The translations under genes were made by a program, and so were the position numbers. A stretch of 60,003 bases of DNA from Antrodiella citrinella. Its lineage: Eukaryota; Basidiomycota; Agaricomycetes; Polyporales; Steccherinaceae. This document shows, one piece after another, positions 24,116 through 33,767 of this stretch. How positions within the stretch are numbered: position 1 is the stretch's first letter; each line of letters opens with the position of its first letter. Where the stretch lies: positions 1 to 60,003 of the forward strand of contig SGPM01000162.1 in assembly GCA_004802725.1 (NCBI GenBank), read 5' to 3'. The notes under the pieces were generated by a model. The model was not told the DNA's origin. It worked only from the letters and a program-made list of their open reading frames with translations, and searched no databases.

Positions 24116-26150
24116 ATGTCCTGGAAAATCGGAAAGAGCAAATCCAAGCAGGCTGGCGCATCCAGCCTGTCCATCCAAGACATGGATCCCCGTTCCACGA
24201 CACCGACACCCTGCAACCCTAACGGCAAGCCCATCTCTCGCTCTGGTCTCCTCGCCATCCGCGTTCTGTGGTTAGAAGGCCTCAGCGTTCCCGGTGGCAA
24301 TGTCCCCAAAGCGGTCCAAGCGGCACTGAAATCTCAGCAAGCAAAAGTCGCGGCGTCGGTGTCGCCGTCGAGCGTCACGCAGAGCAGGCTGGCGAGCCGG
24401 AAGAGCAACCGGGACAGCGTGCAGAGGACGCAATGCTGGTGGCTACCGTACTTGGTCATGGAGTTCGAAGTCAATCAGGTGCTCATCACTGCCCTGGGAG
24501 GTGACTTGGAGAAGCCGTTGTACATGTATGAGACGCAGTTGTGAGTAAAGTTTCGAATTTCGTACGAGGATCCTGTTATTGATCGGCTGTGGCGTATAGC
24601 GATGTGTCTCGTAACTCTGAAATCTCTATCCAGTGTTACCTTCGTAACGAAGAGCCTAAGCGCGGTTCAGATGGCATTGCTGACGACATGGGCAACGATC
24701 TCTTCATGGGTGGCGTACGGTTTACGCCGGACTTCGATGACTTGCCGGCCGACGAACAATGGTATGAACTCGTTGGAGGCTCTGGCAGGATCCAGATCGG
24801 GGTAGCTTTCCAGCCCAGTACTGTGAGCACGCCACAACACGTATCCATCGTGCCTGTAATCTGACGCGTCTTTAGGGCCAATCTTTGACCATCTCTGACT
24901 TCGAGTTGGTTACCGTCATCGGTAAAGGTAGCTTCGGAAAGGTAAATATACACTCTACGTGATTGTTCCTAGTGCTGATCTGTCAAACTTATAGGTCATG
25001 CAAGTACGGAAACGTGACACTTCGCGAATATATGCTTTGAAGACTATCCGCAAGCAAAACATCGTCGATCGTGGCGAGATCACACATACGCTTGCGGAGC
25101 GTTTCGTGCTCGCGCAAGTGAACAACCCGTTCATTGTGCCTCTGAAATTCAGTTTCCAGTCTGAGCAGAAGCTTTACCTGGTCCTGGCGTAGGTCTGAGA
25201 TTGTGAAATCCTTCGCTGTAGCCTAACCAGCCTTTGCAGTTTCGTCAACGGCGGAGAACTTTTCCATCACTTGCAACGCGAGCAAAGGTTCAACGAGGAG
25301 CGAAGTCGTTTCTACAGTGCTGAGCTTCTTCTCGCCTTGGAGCACCTCCACGAGCTTGATGTTGTATATCGGTACGATCATTCATCCTCACTCACTGAAC
25401 GATGATTCTGAACCTACATACAGTGACTTGAAACCCGAGAACATTCTACTCGATTACACCGGACATATCGCTTTATGCGATTTCGGTCTGTGCAAGCTCA
25501 ACATGAAGGACTCCGACAAGACCAACACCTTCTGCGGTACGCCTGAATACCTCGCCCCGGAGATTCTCTACGGCGAAGGCTACAACAAAGTCATCGACTG
25601 GTGGACACTTGGCGTCCTCCTTTACGAGATGCTGTCCGGTCTCCCGCCTTACTACGACGAGAACACCGACATCATGTACAAGAAGATCCTGCAGGACCCG
25701 CTCGTGTTCGGTGAAGACATCAGCCCGGCGGCGCAGAGCATCTTGACCGGCTTGCTCACTCGCGACCCTGCGAAGCGATTGGGCGTGAATGGAGCGGATG
25801 AAATCAAGAAGCATCCGTTCTTCGCGAAGAACCTGGACTTTGACAAGCTTCTGAAGAAGAAGATCCAACCTCCGTTCAAGCCTAGTGTTTCAAGCCCTGT
25901 TGTGAGTTCTTCGTGCATGGAGGTTGTCATTTCCGCTCAAGCTAATGTGATAACGATAGGACGTGTCCAACTTCGATACCGTTTTCACGACGGAGGCTCC
26001 TCTAGACAGCGTCGTCGAGAACTCCCATCTCTCCCAGTCCGCTCAAGAGCAATTTGCTGGTACGTCTGACTAGACGTTTTACTTTTCAATGTCACTGATG
26101 ATCCTGCAGGATTCTCCTACGACGGCACCAACATGCCCATGAGCCCATAG
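24116..26150 (+). CDS. YPK1: AGC protein kinase, YPK1/Gad8 (SGK-like)
   Basis: This is the serine/threonine kinase effector of TORC2 that controls sphingolipid, membrane-stress and actin responses. The ATG at 24116 opens [20 protein letters not shown]2-like region follows ([20 protein letters not shown], about residues 40-200). The kinase domain then has GKGSFGKV (Gly loop), YALKTIRK (ATP Lys), [21 protein letters not shown] and the PDK1 activation loop [39 protein letters not shown] and a C-lobe ending [20 protein letters not shown] complete it. The AGC tail has [14 protein letters not shown] and the TORC2 hydrophobic motif FAGFSYDG, ending at TAG 26148-26150. About seven short introns are spliced in phase. 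PEYLAPE with DWWTLG and the GADEIK block favours YPK1/Gad8 over SCH9. Confidence 0.93.
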
Positions 26151-26535
26151 ATTCCGATCACCACCATTCTCTACTACTCTGCTTTCCTTCGCTCTCACTC
26201 TCTCTTCTGCAATGGAGTCTCTATGCAACGGTCGGTGTACTGTTACACGGCCACTTGACTTTCGTTATTTCGGTCTTTCTTCTCGTGTCAACTTGCTCTC
26301 ATCTCATTCGCATATCCACAGTATACGCATCATCTAACCTCCTCCCCTCGATTCCTCAATACGATACCATTTCACACGTAAATATCCCGTTTAGAGCTTA
26401 TTTTGTTCACTCCTTACTATACCACCGTCACTCGTATATAGCGCACGCACTCGTTTGGATTACTGTACAACACCGTTTATTGCTGCATATTCCTCATACA
26501 TATCTCTTCTCCAGTCTGAAGACTCGGAAAGAAAA
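26151..26535. other. Kinase 3' flank
   Basis: This is an A/T- and pyrimidine-rich 3' untranslated region of the kinase gene. No other feature was seen before the GNAT-like remnant that follows. Confidence 0.4.
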
Positions 26536-26632
26536 GATATAAGTGTGTAGTGCTGCTGGTTTTGACGAACGGAGCATCCTTCGTCTCAGATGCTCATCGA
26601 TACCCAGTCCTTCTACACGTCACACACAACTT
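26536..26632 (-). pseudogene. Remnant of a GNAT gene 3' end
   Basis: Read on the minus strand, this short segment resembles the last codons of the intact GNAT gene ending at 28340. The motif GATGAGCATCT is followed by GACGAAG and then a CGTCAA...CAGCAGCA tail, in the same order and spacing as in the intact gene. The intact copy encodes MSILDEEWSARQAQQQ, whereas this copy has several substitutions that destroy the frame. Similarity fades beyond about 26632. It lies in the same convergent orientation to the YPK1 kinase as the intact GNAT has to a kinase remnant at 28180-28290. I infer an old tandem duplication of a kinase-end/GNAT unit. Confidence 0.6.
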
Positions 26633-26947
26633 ATCACACCTCGTCCGGAACATGGCATAGATATCTTCTGTTGTATTTCGGTGGCAGAATAAGTTCAGCG
26701 AAGTCTGGGCTTGGCTAAATACAAGACTCTAGATGAGCCAAATGTCAAGATTGTAACTTGAAGACTACACCAGTGTCACAGCCTCCGGTTCAATGTCCTT
26801 TCATTTCATTGTAACATATGGAGTACATGGATGGCCACTGGCAGGTGCTGAAGTTGTACGTGGCTAACTCGACTAGGTTCGAGGATCTCTGTTATGTACG
26901 CCTCCATAAGGTCAACTTGAAGCTGAAGCCTTGAAATCCGACCGCAC

Positions 26948-27942
26948 CTATAGCTCTAGCCCTCGAATATTTTGATAGCGACCGTCCCATTCTGGTATGT
27001 GCAGAGCACGACCGCCCTTCATCTTCAATATCGTACGCAGCAGCGGGCCGTCGTGAAATTTGATAGCAGATCGCCAAACTTCGCTGTCCATACCTGCCGC
27101 ACAGGTCCAGACATGTCGCCCAGGCCGGTGCCCAGGATGTACTCCATGACGATGGCGGGAGGATCGATGGAGCGTTGACACGGCGGGAAGGTAATGTGTC
27201 CGTGAGTGTAGAGGATGCGCAGCCTGCTCCGCAGCGAAAGTCCACGGCCGAGTGTAGTGAGAAACCGGCCTAGAAAGTCTTTCGTACAAGTAACGAGGGT
27301 CGTATATCTTGAGGACGACGAGGTCTCGGCGTCGTTGAGACTCTGCGAGCAAGACAGCACTCTTGGTGAATGGCAGGAAGGGCTTGTCGACAAGAAAGGT
27401 GGTGTACTCGCCATCGCTAGTTCGCAGAGAGATGGTTTGTCGTCCACGTCGGGGACGTATGAAAAGACCATGGTAGGGAGCCCGATTGCGCGCACACCCG
27501 GACAAACGATGTTCCCATGTGTGATGAGACGGGAAACTTCGGGGCCTTCAAGACGATTCGCGCGTTCGTGATGGGGAAGACTCTTTTCAAAGACGTCCGC
27601 TTGATATCGATACCAACGTTCTTCCGCCAGCAAAGCCTTCGTAGCAGGATCACACACTTTCATCTGTGCCACAAGGTCTTCTGTCGACGTACGGGCGAGC
27701 TGTGCTTGAGAGGAAGCGGCAGCCTGCTCAGCAGATAGAGTCCACGCTGGGGCTTTCGCCTCGAATCTCCGGTCGACGTAGCGAATACCTGAGAGACGAC
27801 GACGTCTCTGCGCGAATGAGACGTTGCAAGAAACAAGAAACGTAATGTATGTGTCGACGGGTGGGAGTTGTTTGACGATAGTATACGTCTCGGTTTTGCT
27901 GTCATGTGGTCGTAGAGAGAGGGATTCACCGTTGGAAAACAT
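26948..27942 (-). pseudogene. Two decayed tandem modules of a fungal kinase-like (PKL) family
   Basis: The minus strand carries two copies of the same module in different frames. The first (about 27942-27470) starts at an ATG and reads SFAQRRRRLSGIRYVDRRFE, then PAWTLSAEQAAASSQAQLAR. It continues EVSRLITHGNIVCPGVRAIG and LPTMVFSYVPDV. The second (about 27460-27000) reads ESQRRRDLVVLKIYDPRYLY, then RPWTFAAEQAA. It jumps directly, in another frame, to GHITFPPCQRSIDPPAIVME. The jump equals an internal deletion of the part that lies between EQAA and THG in copy one. The order KIYDP - AAEQAA - HG - PPA(I/L)xxEY is typical of Agaricomycete protein-kinase-like proteins. Copy one lacks the ATP-type Lys of KIYDP. 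No single frame gives an intact domain, so I call decayed genes. A 305-residue frame is open but mixes real and shadow sequence. Confidence 0.6.
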
Positions 27943-28179
27943 GGCAATGAGAAAGTCTGCAATTGCATCAGTACAATATGTTCACGCTCTTACTTGAGTA
28001 TAAATTGAGAGTGAGTCGCTCTGTCGTGGTCGGCTTAGACAGAGGTATTTCCTACCAAAGTGAGAGATGTGGGCGTGGAATGGATGCAGAACAACTTGCA
28101 AGAGACGACTGTGGCCTGTGGCGCTCAGGGACATGTATCATTAATATTGGCGGCCACTGCCACGGTACCACGGCGCAGT

Positions 28180-28290
28180 ATACACTCAATTTGTTGCAAT
28201 CTGGTAGCAATCTTCAAGTAGTTACAGCACCTGTGGTTGATGTTCTGCAAGATTCTCCAACGGTACCAACATGCCCATGAGCTACATATC
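28180..28290 (+). pseudogene. Remnant of the YPK1 kinase 3' end
   Basis: This segment is similar to the last intron and last exon of the YPK1-type kinase (about 26060-26150). The string ACCAACATGCCCATGAGC is identical, preceded in both by CTGCA(A/G)GATTCTCC. The kinase stop CCATAG is altered here, and a triplet is missing after TTCTCC. Upstream similarity runs back to a shared CAATTTG. Nothing else of the kinase is recognisable. It ends about 50 bp before the stop codon of the convergent GNAT gene, mirroring the kinase/GNAT-remnant arrangement at 26150-26632. Confidence 0.65.
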
Positions 28291-28339
28291 TTATCTCCTC
28301 AGGAGACTGTGTATGAAGATCTGACCGTTAAGACGACGC

Positions 28340-29027
28340 CTATTGCTGCTGAGCTTGACGAGCGGACCACTCTTCGTCCAAGATGCTCATCAAAACAACG
28401 TTCCTCCATGCGCCGTCTATCCAATTCGCTTTGCGCAAACGACCCTCTTCCACGAATCCACTGTAGAACGCGCCACACATGTTATGTGAGCCTCTGCTTG
28501 CACACCTAGCAAAAAGGGAGAGAGACGTACATCTTCTTGTAGAGATTCACGGCACGATCGTTGGTCTCAAAGACACCCAACGACACGCGGTGCAAGTTCA
28601 GTACGCGGAACGCGTGGTCCACGGTGAACTTCAACACTTCACTCGCGTACCCCTTGCCCCAGTGGGCCGTCTTCAACGTGATGGCGAGGTCGCCGTCGCG
28701 GTTCTTGGGGTTCTCGTCGCGCAACGTGAGGTATCCGACGAACTGAAATGTGTCTTTCAATTGGATTATCCAGTGAAGTCTGGCGTTGTCCAACTACAGC
28801 AACATGATAAGTACAATGTAAAGAGATGGTTATGGAGATCCAGACGGGGATGAATAAGTCTGATAACACACCCAGCTTCGGAACGTCTCTTTCCACTTGG
28901 GACCGCGGGGAACCACATGGTCAATGGTAGCGCCTGTCTGCACGCCAGCTTCGTTCCACAGAATGAGGAGCTCGTCGAGGTCGGACTCGTTGTAAGCACG
29001 AAGAACGAGACGATCTGTCGCGAACAT
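28340..29027 (-). CDS. GNAT family N-acetyltransferase
   Basis: This is a RimJ/RimL-type acetyl-CoA transferase acting on an unknown amino group. The ATG at 29025-29027 opens MFATDRLVLRAYNESDLDEL, a standard start for this type. An intron after ETFRSW joins LDNARLHWIIQLKDTFQFVG. The acetyl-CoA binding block is HWGKGYASEVLKFTVDHAF, followed by LHRVSLGVFETNDRAVNLYK. A second intron joins KK(I) to GFVEEGRLRKANWIDGAWRN, and the end is VVLMSILDEEWSARQAQQQ with TAG at 28340-28342. Length is about 180 residues, normal for the family. All conserved blocks are present, so this copy looks functional, unlike the remnant near 26.6 kb. The kinase remnant lies immediately beyond its stop codon. Confidence 0.9.
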
Positions 29028-29383
29028 GTCGATGGTAGGGGTTTGGACAGGGTGAATGAGATGAATGATATGTGGAACAGGGTCTGTATTTTATACAGCT
29101 CTGTGAGGTGTGCGCCTTCGGATGCAGAGTGGATGCGATCAGCGTCTTCACGACCACACCAGTGAGAAAGTGGGTGAGAGGGTGACGCGTCCCCCATAGG
29201 CTTTGATAGAAACGCATCAAAAGCAGATTGATGTACCAATGCTCGCCGTAGAGACAAGAAAGAACATGGTGGAAGGTGCAAGAATGCTCTAGAATAGTGG
29301 GCGTTCGCGTCCAACGAGATAGTTTGCTGGAGGCTTCGAAACTATAGGAGCGAGTGCAGCTCTAGAGATGGGACGAGACGACT
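29028..29383. other. Intergenic region upstream of the GNAT gene
   Basis: This 356-bp region between the G-patch gene 3' end and the GNAT start should contain the GNAT promoter. No distinct element was identified. Confidence 0.4.
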
Positions 29384-30535
29384 CTATGGATCGTTCAAGC
29401 TCGCCAGCAAATGTCGACGCTGTTCAGACTCTTTCTTTGCTGCCCTAGCAAAAGCCCTCGTTCCTCGTCCCATGGCCTTTTTCATCCGTTTAGTTTCTTC
29501 CGTGGTGCGAATATGAGTAGCAAGTGCTGCTTGGTTATGTGTGACCCGCTTCTTGGACTTGCGAAAGGGCCCTTCAGTTTTGGCCTTCAAACCTATGCCC
29601 AGTCGATCGGCTTTAAGGATGGTGGGGATAGGTGTGAGGAGAGCTGTCCCATCATGCGAGAATAGCTGATCGGGCCCGGTCTTCGAGGTATCAGAGGGAT
29701 TCAGTTCGTCCATGTCCTCCTCCTCTTCGTCCGAATCCGATAATGTCAAGTCCACCACCTCGACCTTCCGCACTTCACTCACATCGTCATCCGAGCCACA
29801 AGGGACCTCCCACTGCTCTTCTCTCACAACCAGATCTTCATCCTCCCGTTTCACTTTCTTCCTGCCTTCCAAGGCCTGCCCCGTGGCGCGTCCCCGTCTG
29901 AGAACATGAGGACCAAGAGGCTCCCCTTCCGTCCATCCACTTCGTTCGAGCATCGTGAAACCTCGGTTTGACGGCCCAATAGTAAGGAACACGGGAGGAC
30001 GGAGAGCAGACTCCTTCGACAATGCAGGAGGTTCCCGCGAGAGGATATCGGCCAGGGTAGGCGGCGGTGTCGCCGGCGCAGACTTGGGCTCGCCACGCAG
30101 AGCCCTGTGTATAAACCAATCGTTCTTCGTTGTCTTCAGTCTCGACTTTGACGTATGTTGGGGTATATTTATGTCTAGCGGTGCCTGGGAACCAGAGGGT
30201 GATGTGGTGCTCGTACCATTGACCGGTGTATTGCCAGTGCTCCCTCTCGTCAAAGAACGGTACCACCCCGCCACATCTTCTTTCGACCCTTCCTCCTTCG
30301 CCAATCTTTGCTGCGCCAGTACTGAGGCACCAATCATGTCGTTAACCTCATCGTAAGAAATCGTGGCTGGAACGAATTGTGGAGCTCGAGCCAGACGGTT
30401 CCGTGCTCCGAAGGCTGATTCAGTCTGCCATGGGTCAGACTCATTGTCTGCGTTATGCTGGGGAGGCTCTGAGACCGGTTCTTCTGGCTTTGGAGGATCA
30501 TAATGAGAATAGATATAACGAGCAACTGTAGCCAT
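29384..30535 (-). CDS. G-patch domain protein (GPANK1-like C-terminus)
   Basis: This is an apparently intronless 383-residue protein starting at ATG 30533-30535 (MATVARYIYSHYDPPKP). The G-patch is split by an acidic insert. Its first half is RGFTMLERSGWTEGEPLGPH (about residues 190-210). A charged disordered stretch with EVVDLTLSDSDEEEEDMDEL lies between, and VVDLTLSDSD looks like a SUMO-interacting motif. The second half is PIPTILKADRLGIGLKAKTE. The C-terminus is basic (RKSKKRVTHNQAALATHI ... MKKAMGRGTRAFARAAKKE). G-patch proteins activate DEAH-box RNA helicases in splicing or ribosome biogenesis. The nuclear role is inferred from the family, and the SIM reading from the motif. It is divergent from EAF6 with 180 bp between start codons. 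Confidence 0.85.
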   Translation of the reverse strand: MATVARYIYSHYDPPKPEEPVSEPPQHNADNESDPWQTESAFGARNRLARAPQFVPATISYDEVNDMIGASVLAQQRLAKEEGSKEDVAGWYRSLTRGSTGNTPVNGTSTTSPSGSQAPLDINIPQHTSKSRLKTTKNDWFIHRALRGEPKSAPATPPPTLADILSREPPALSKESALRPPVFLTIGPSNRGFTMLERSGWTEGEPLGPHVLRRGRATGQALEGRKKVKREDEDLVVREEQWEVPCGSDDDVSEVRKVEVVDLTLSDSDEEEEDMDELNPSDTSKTGPDQLFSHDGTALLTPIPTILKADRLGIGLKAKTEGPFRKSKKRVTHNQAALATHIRTTEETKRMKKAMGRGTRAFARAAKKESEQRRHLLASLNDP

Positions 30536-30715
30536 GGAAAAGCAGGGGGAGGAGATGGAGGAAAGCTGTAGAACTTGAAGGAGAACAGAGTCCTGAGGAT
30601 CGCTTACATCAGCTGATAAGCGCTTTCCGCGCTTTTGGCGCGACGAGTTGCCGACCCTCTTCTGCCAGTGCTACTCTACGAGTTCCATTTACTTGGAATC
30701 AAAACCCTCAAGGAC
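30536..30715. promoter_or_regulatory. Bidirectional promoter, G-patch gene / EAF6
   Basis: Only 180 bp separate the two divergent start codons, so both genes must share this promoter region. No TATA box is evident. Confidence 0.55.
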
Positions 30716-31397
30716 ATGGCAGAAGCAACCGTTCCGACGCCCGAGGACAAGGCGCGGTACGATGCGGCGAAGGAGGAACTCATGAAGGCGCTCACAAAGA
30801 AACGCGAAGCAGACAAGCGGCTTGTAGGAATTTCATCTCTTGTTACTAGTGCTCCGGAGTATACTGACGCGACAAATAGGCCCAAATCGAAGTCCAGCTA
30901 TATAACTTCGAGGGGACATACCTATCGGAGACTGCAGCCCACAGTGGAGGAAACATCATTCATGGGTTTGAGGGGTACCTGAAGAACGCGCCGGGTGGCA
31001 GGCGGAAATATGAAGTTGGTGACGGAGACAGGTTGTTCTCGATGAGTAGCATGACTCACAAAAAGGTATGTTACCCTATGTGATAGAAAATAAGCAGCGG
31101 TACTCATCGCGGTGCCTCAACTGTCAGTCTTTGGAGCTTTCAGGGGAAGGGGAGGAGTCTGCAGCCACAGCTGAAGATTCACGCATGTCCACCCCAGGAC
31201 TGACAACTGTAATTGTTCCTCCTGCACGATCAGCGGAGCTCACAGCTGCCCAGCAGAAGAAGAATCGCGACCGGGAGTATCAGCGCAAGAAACGCGCAAA
31301 CGCTGCTCGACGAAGCGCAGGTACACTGAGCGACGACGACAGTGTTACCTCTGGCCGAAGACCTTCAAAGAGGGCTCGCTTGGGGGACGATGATTGA
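30716..31397 (+). CDS. EAF6: NuA4 histone acetyltransferase subunit Eaf6
   Basis: Eaf6 is a small coiled-coil subunit of the NuA4 and NuA3 histone acetyltransferase complexes. The ATG at 30716 opens MAEATVPTPEDKARYDAAKE, leading into a coiled-coil (ELMKALTKKREADKRL). An intron joins AQIEVQLYNFEGTYLSETA, and then HSGGNIIHGFEGYLKNA, the Eaf6 signature. RRKYEVGDGDRLFSMSSMTH follows. A second intron joins SLELSGEGEESAATAED. The C-terminus is basic (NRDREYQRKKRANAARR ... RPSKRARLGDDD) and looks like a nuclear localisation signal. The stop is TGA 31395-31397. About 190 residues is normal. Earlier in-frame codons upstream lack an ATG in a good context. Confidence 0.93.
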
Positions 31398-31441
31398 AAC
31401 GGATCCACTCGCTCATATCCAAACGTTGATGTGAAGGAGTG

Positions 31442-32310
31442 CTACAGCTCAATTGTGCTAAGAAGCTGCCGTACACCTTTCTCGTCCATGCCTCCTCCGT
31501 CGGGGTCGACAGCCTCGATACACCGCGAGATTGCTATGATGTGCTTGGTAGCCTTCGCATTCACCCATACCCTCCCATTCAACCCTGTCGCAACCTCCAA
31601 AGGGAATTCAGAGCCCAGTACTGGAAGGAGGAAGTGTTTTGGATCCATGAGGCTAGATGCACTCAGAGTCAGCTTCAGAGGTTGACAGGATAGTTGGGAC
31701 CACTTGCAGACGGCACATTCTTAGACTACACCGCACCACAAACCCGCTTTTCAGTTCTCCAAATCCTTCAGCTTTATGCGTCTGGGCATCGAAACATTCC
31801 AGTTCTGGTTCCATATCCTTATGTGCTAAAGATACGCGTGCGTATATCAGAGATCCAACCTGTACTGTCATGAACAAGGGATGATACTAGTCGCACTAGC
31901 ACAACGTACTTTGATATTTGGTTTATTCCGTTTTGTGGCGCCTTCAAAGGCAAGTGCATCGAGATATGCAGGATGTGCAGCACCGATGTCTACGCGCCAT
32001 CCCTCTCCACTACGTGCAGTCACAAGACCAACAACACTTTCTTGAGGCGCGGGTATGTACTAGAAAATAACGATAAGGTCAGATAGTCATAAGTGGGGCA
32101 GTTGGAAAAGCATACCCGCCGAGAATTGCTTTCTATCCACCACTTGCTGTTATTTGCGGAATGGCGCAGCTCCCCGGCTTTCGTGGATATCACTCTAGAG
32201 TCTTGGTCGACTGTAGCATGTTGCAGAAGACCTGGACCGAGTTTCAAGTTGACATGCCGAGCAGGAATGAGTTCTCCAGGGAGGACAAATGTTTCGGACA
32301 TGGCGGACAT
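31442..32310 (-). CDS. RRP40: RNA exosome subunit Rrp40
   Basis: Rrp40 is an S1/KH cap protein of the RNA exosome, required for 3'-5' processing and decay of nuclear and cytoplasmic RNA. The start is ATG 32310 (MSAMSETFVLPGELIPA); a second in-frame ATG three codons on is equally possible. The N-terminal block is NLKLGPGLLQ. After an intron come YIPAPQESVVGLVTARSGEG and the S1-domain core. VGSLIYARVSLAHKDMEPEL and ECFDAQTHKAEGFGEL follow. After another intron comes the KH-like end (LGSEFPLEVATGLNGRVWVN with AKATKHIIAISRCIEA), and the stop is TAG 31442-31444. The order matches yeast Rrp40 throughout. Its start codon lies 59 bp from that of VPS37 on the other strand, and its stop is only 44 bp from the EAF6 stop, so this is a very tight locus. 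Confidence 0.92.
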
Positions 32311-32369
32311 GCAGGAGGTCGGTAAGATGATCGGCGCGCTTACGAAGCACTCTATACTCGACCACCACC
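32311..32369. promoter_or_regulatory. 59-bp bidirectional promoter/5'UTR, RRP40 / VPS37
   Basis: The divergent start codons of RRP40 (minus) and VPS37 (plus) are only 59 bp apart. Core promoter signals or transcription starts may therefore overlap the neighbouring coding sequence. No TATA box is seen. Confidence 0.6.
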
Positions 32370-33074
32370 ATGACTTCTCAGCTGTTGACTGACTTTCCGG
32401 AGCTGGCTCATCTATCGTAAGTGTCGTTTTATCATGAGGGTGGCTCAGATAGTCCAATGTCTCATTGAGTACACAGGAGAGAAGATCTCGAGGATCTTCT
32501 TGTTGATCCCCAGTATTTCCAGGCGGTATTTCATACACTCAGTCAAGTGAAAGCTTGGTATCAAGCCCAAGCTGAACTCGGATTAGCGAATGAGACGATC
32601 GCGCGTGAGTTTGGTCAGCATCAACAACATAATGAACCCATACTTACGCATCATTCGTACAGAGAACGCTCTTACCCTCCAGGAACCTCTCTATACTCTA
32701 CGTAGCGAGACCAAGGAGGCCTTTGACGAGGCTAAGCAGCTTGAAGCACGATGGAAAGAGGTAGAAAGAGAACAGCGGGAGGTTTACCAGGTACGTACAG
32801 TATTACACGATCCTTCGGGAGCACTACTCAAGTGCATACCTACCCTTAGAGATTCACTCCTCAATTCCTTCTCATGCGACTGAAACACGCTACGACTGCT
32901 CAAGATGATCACTCGGAGGTCGTTGCGTCTTCATTTGTCCAAGGTTCTCCGTCGAACAGCACGTCCAACGGCAAGGACATCGATGACTTCGTCAAAGAAT
33001 TTAGGGAACTACGGAAAACATATCACAAACGTGTGATGTGGGGGGACCGTTGGACGGCAGGGCAAGTGCAGTGA
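32370..33074 (+). CDS. VPS37: ESCRT-I subunit Vps37 (Mod(r) domain)
   Basis: Vps37 is part of ESCRT-I with Vps23 and Vps28, sorting ubiquitinated cargo into multivesicular bodies. The ATG at 32370 opens MTSQLLTDFPELAHLS. An intron joins REDLEDLLVDPQYFQAVFHT, the start of the Mod(r) helical domain. LGLANETIA and a second intron lead to LRSETKEAFDEAKQLEARWK, and a third to FTPQFLLMRLKHATTAQDD. The end is the typical VPS37 C-terminal helix (IDDFVKEFRELRKTYHKRVM with WGDRWTAGQVQ) and TGA 33072-33074. About 170 residues fits fungal Vps37. The last helix carrying the (F)xxxRxxYHxR pattern is the strongest evidence. Confidence 0.9.
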
Positions 33075-33702
33075 ATACGAGCCTATGCTTAGAAGATATG
33101 GAATGTATCATTATAATATGTGCGTCACTTCCACGGATCTCATCCTTTTCCCCGGTACTCACTCATCCCCTTTGTCTTGACTTCCCCACTGCATGACCAC
33201 CCCTGCATCATCTATTCGTGCTACATGTTCACTCTCGGAATTCTCTATCCAAAGACCTACCCAAATATCTGTATCTATACAAATCTCAAATTGCGGGACA
33301 TATTCAGCCTCAACCACGGATCGTCCGCATGATGTTCTACTTTCAATACAAGGAACAAGATATGCGGGGCCCACTTCTCAAACTTCTCGCAGGTTGATTG
33401 TCGGCACTGGAAGACATCTGGTGACCCTAATCTCGGACGAGTGCGGAAAAGCCCTGCCAAAACTTCGCTCCGGTCATTCACGATCAGCACAATCCGGCTG
33501 GGACTACATACACTTAGCCTACACGCTCAGTATAGTTGCACCCTTCACGACAGTTTCCGACCTTTTTCTATACATTATGACTTTCACACGCGAAGCTTCT
33601 GCAGGAACGGCTTGCACTCGGACAGAGGGACGACGGAAAAAACTTGGATGAGCCGCGTTATACGCCCCTGGTATAGACCACAATCACAGCCGGCCCTCGA
33701 GC
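33075..33702. other. Intergenic region upstream of the AA9 gene
   Basis: The 3' flank of VPS37 and the promoter of the AA9-CBM1 gene lie here. No gene was recognised. A TATA box closes the region. Confidence 0.45.
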
Positions 33703-33709
33703 TATAAAA
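33703..33709 (+). promoter_or_regulatory. TATA box of the AA9-CBM1 gene
   Basis: TATAAAA lies about 60 bp upstream of the AA9 start codon at 33768. The neighbouring Arg-AA9 gene has the same heptamer at nearly the same distance. Confidence 0.7.
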
Positions 33710-33767
33710 ACATGGCCAGCGGCGTTGTAGCACAAGGTCAACGAACACACGTTGCATTCTTGCCAAC

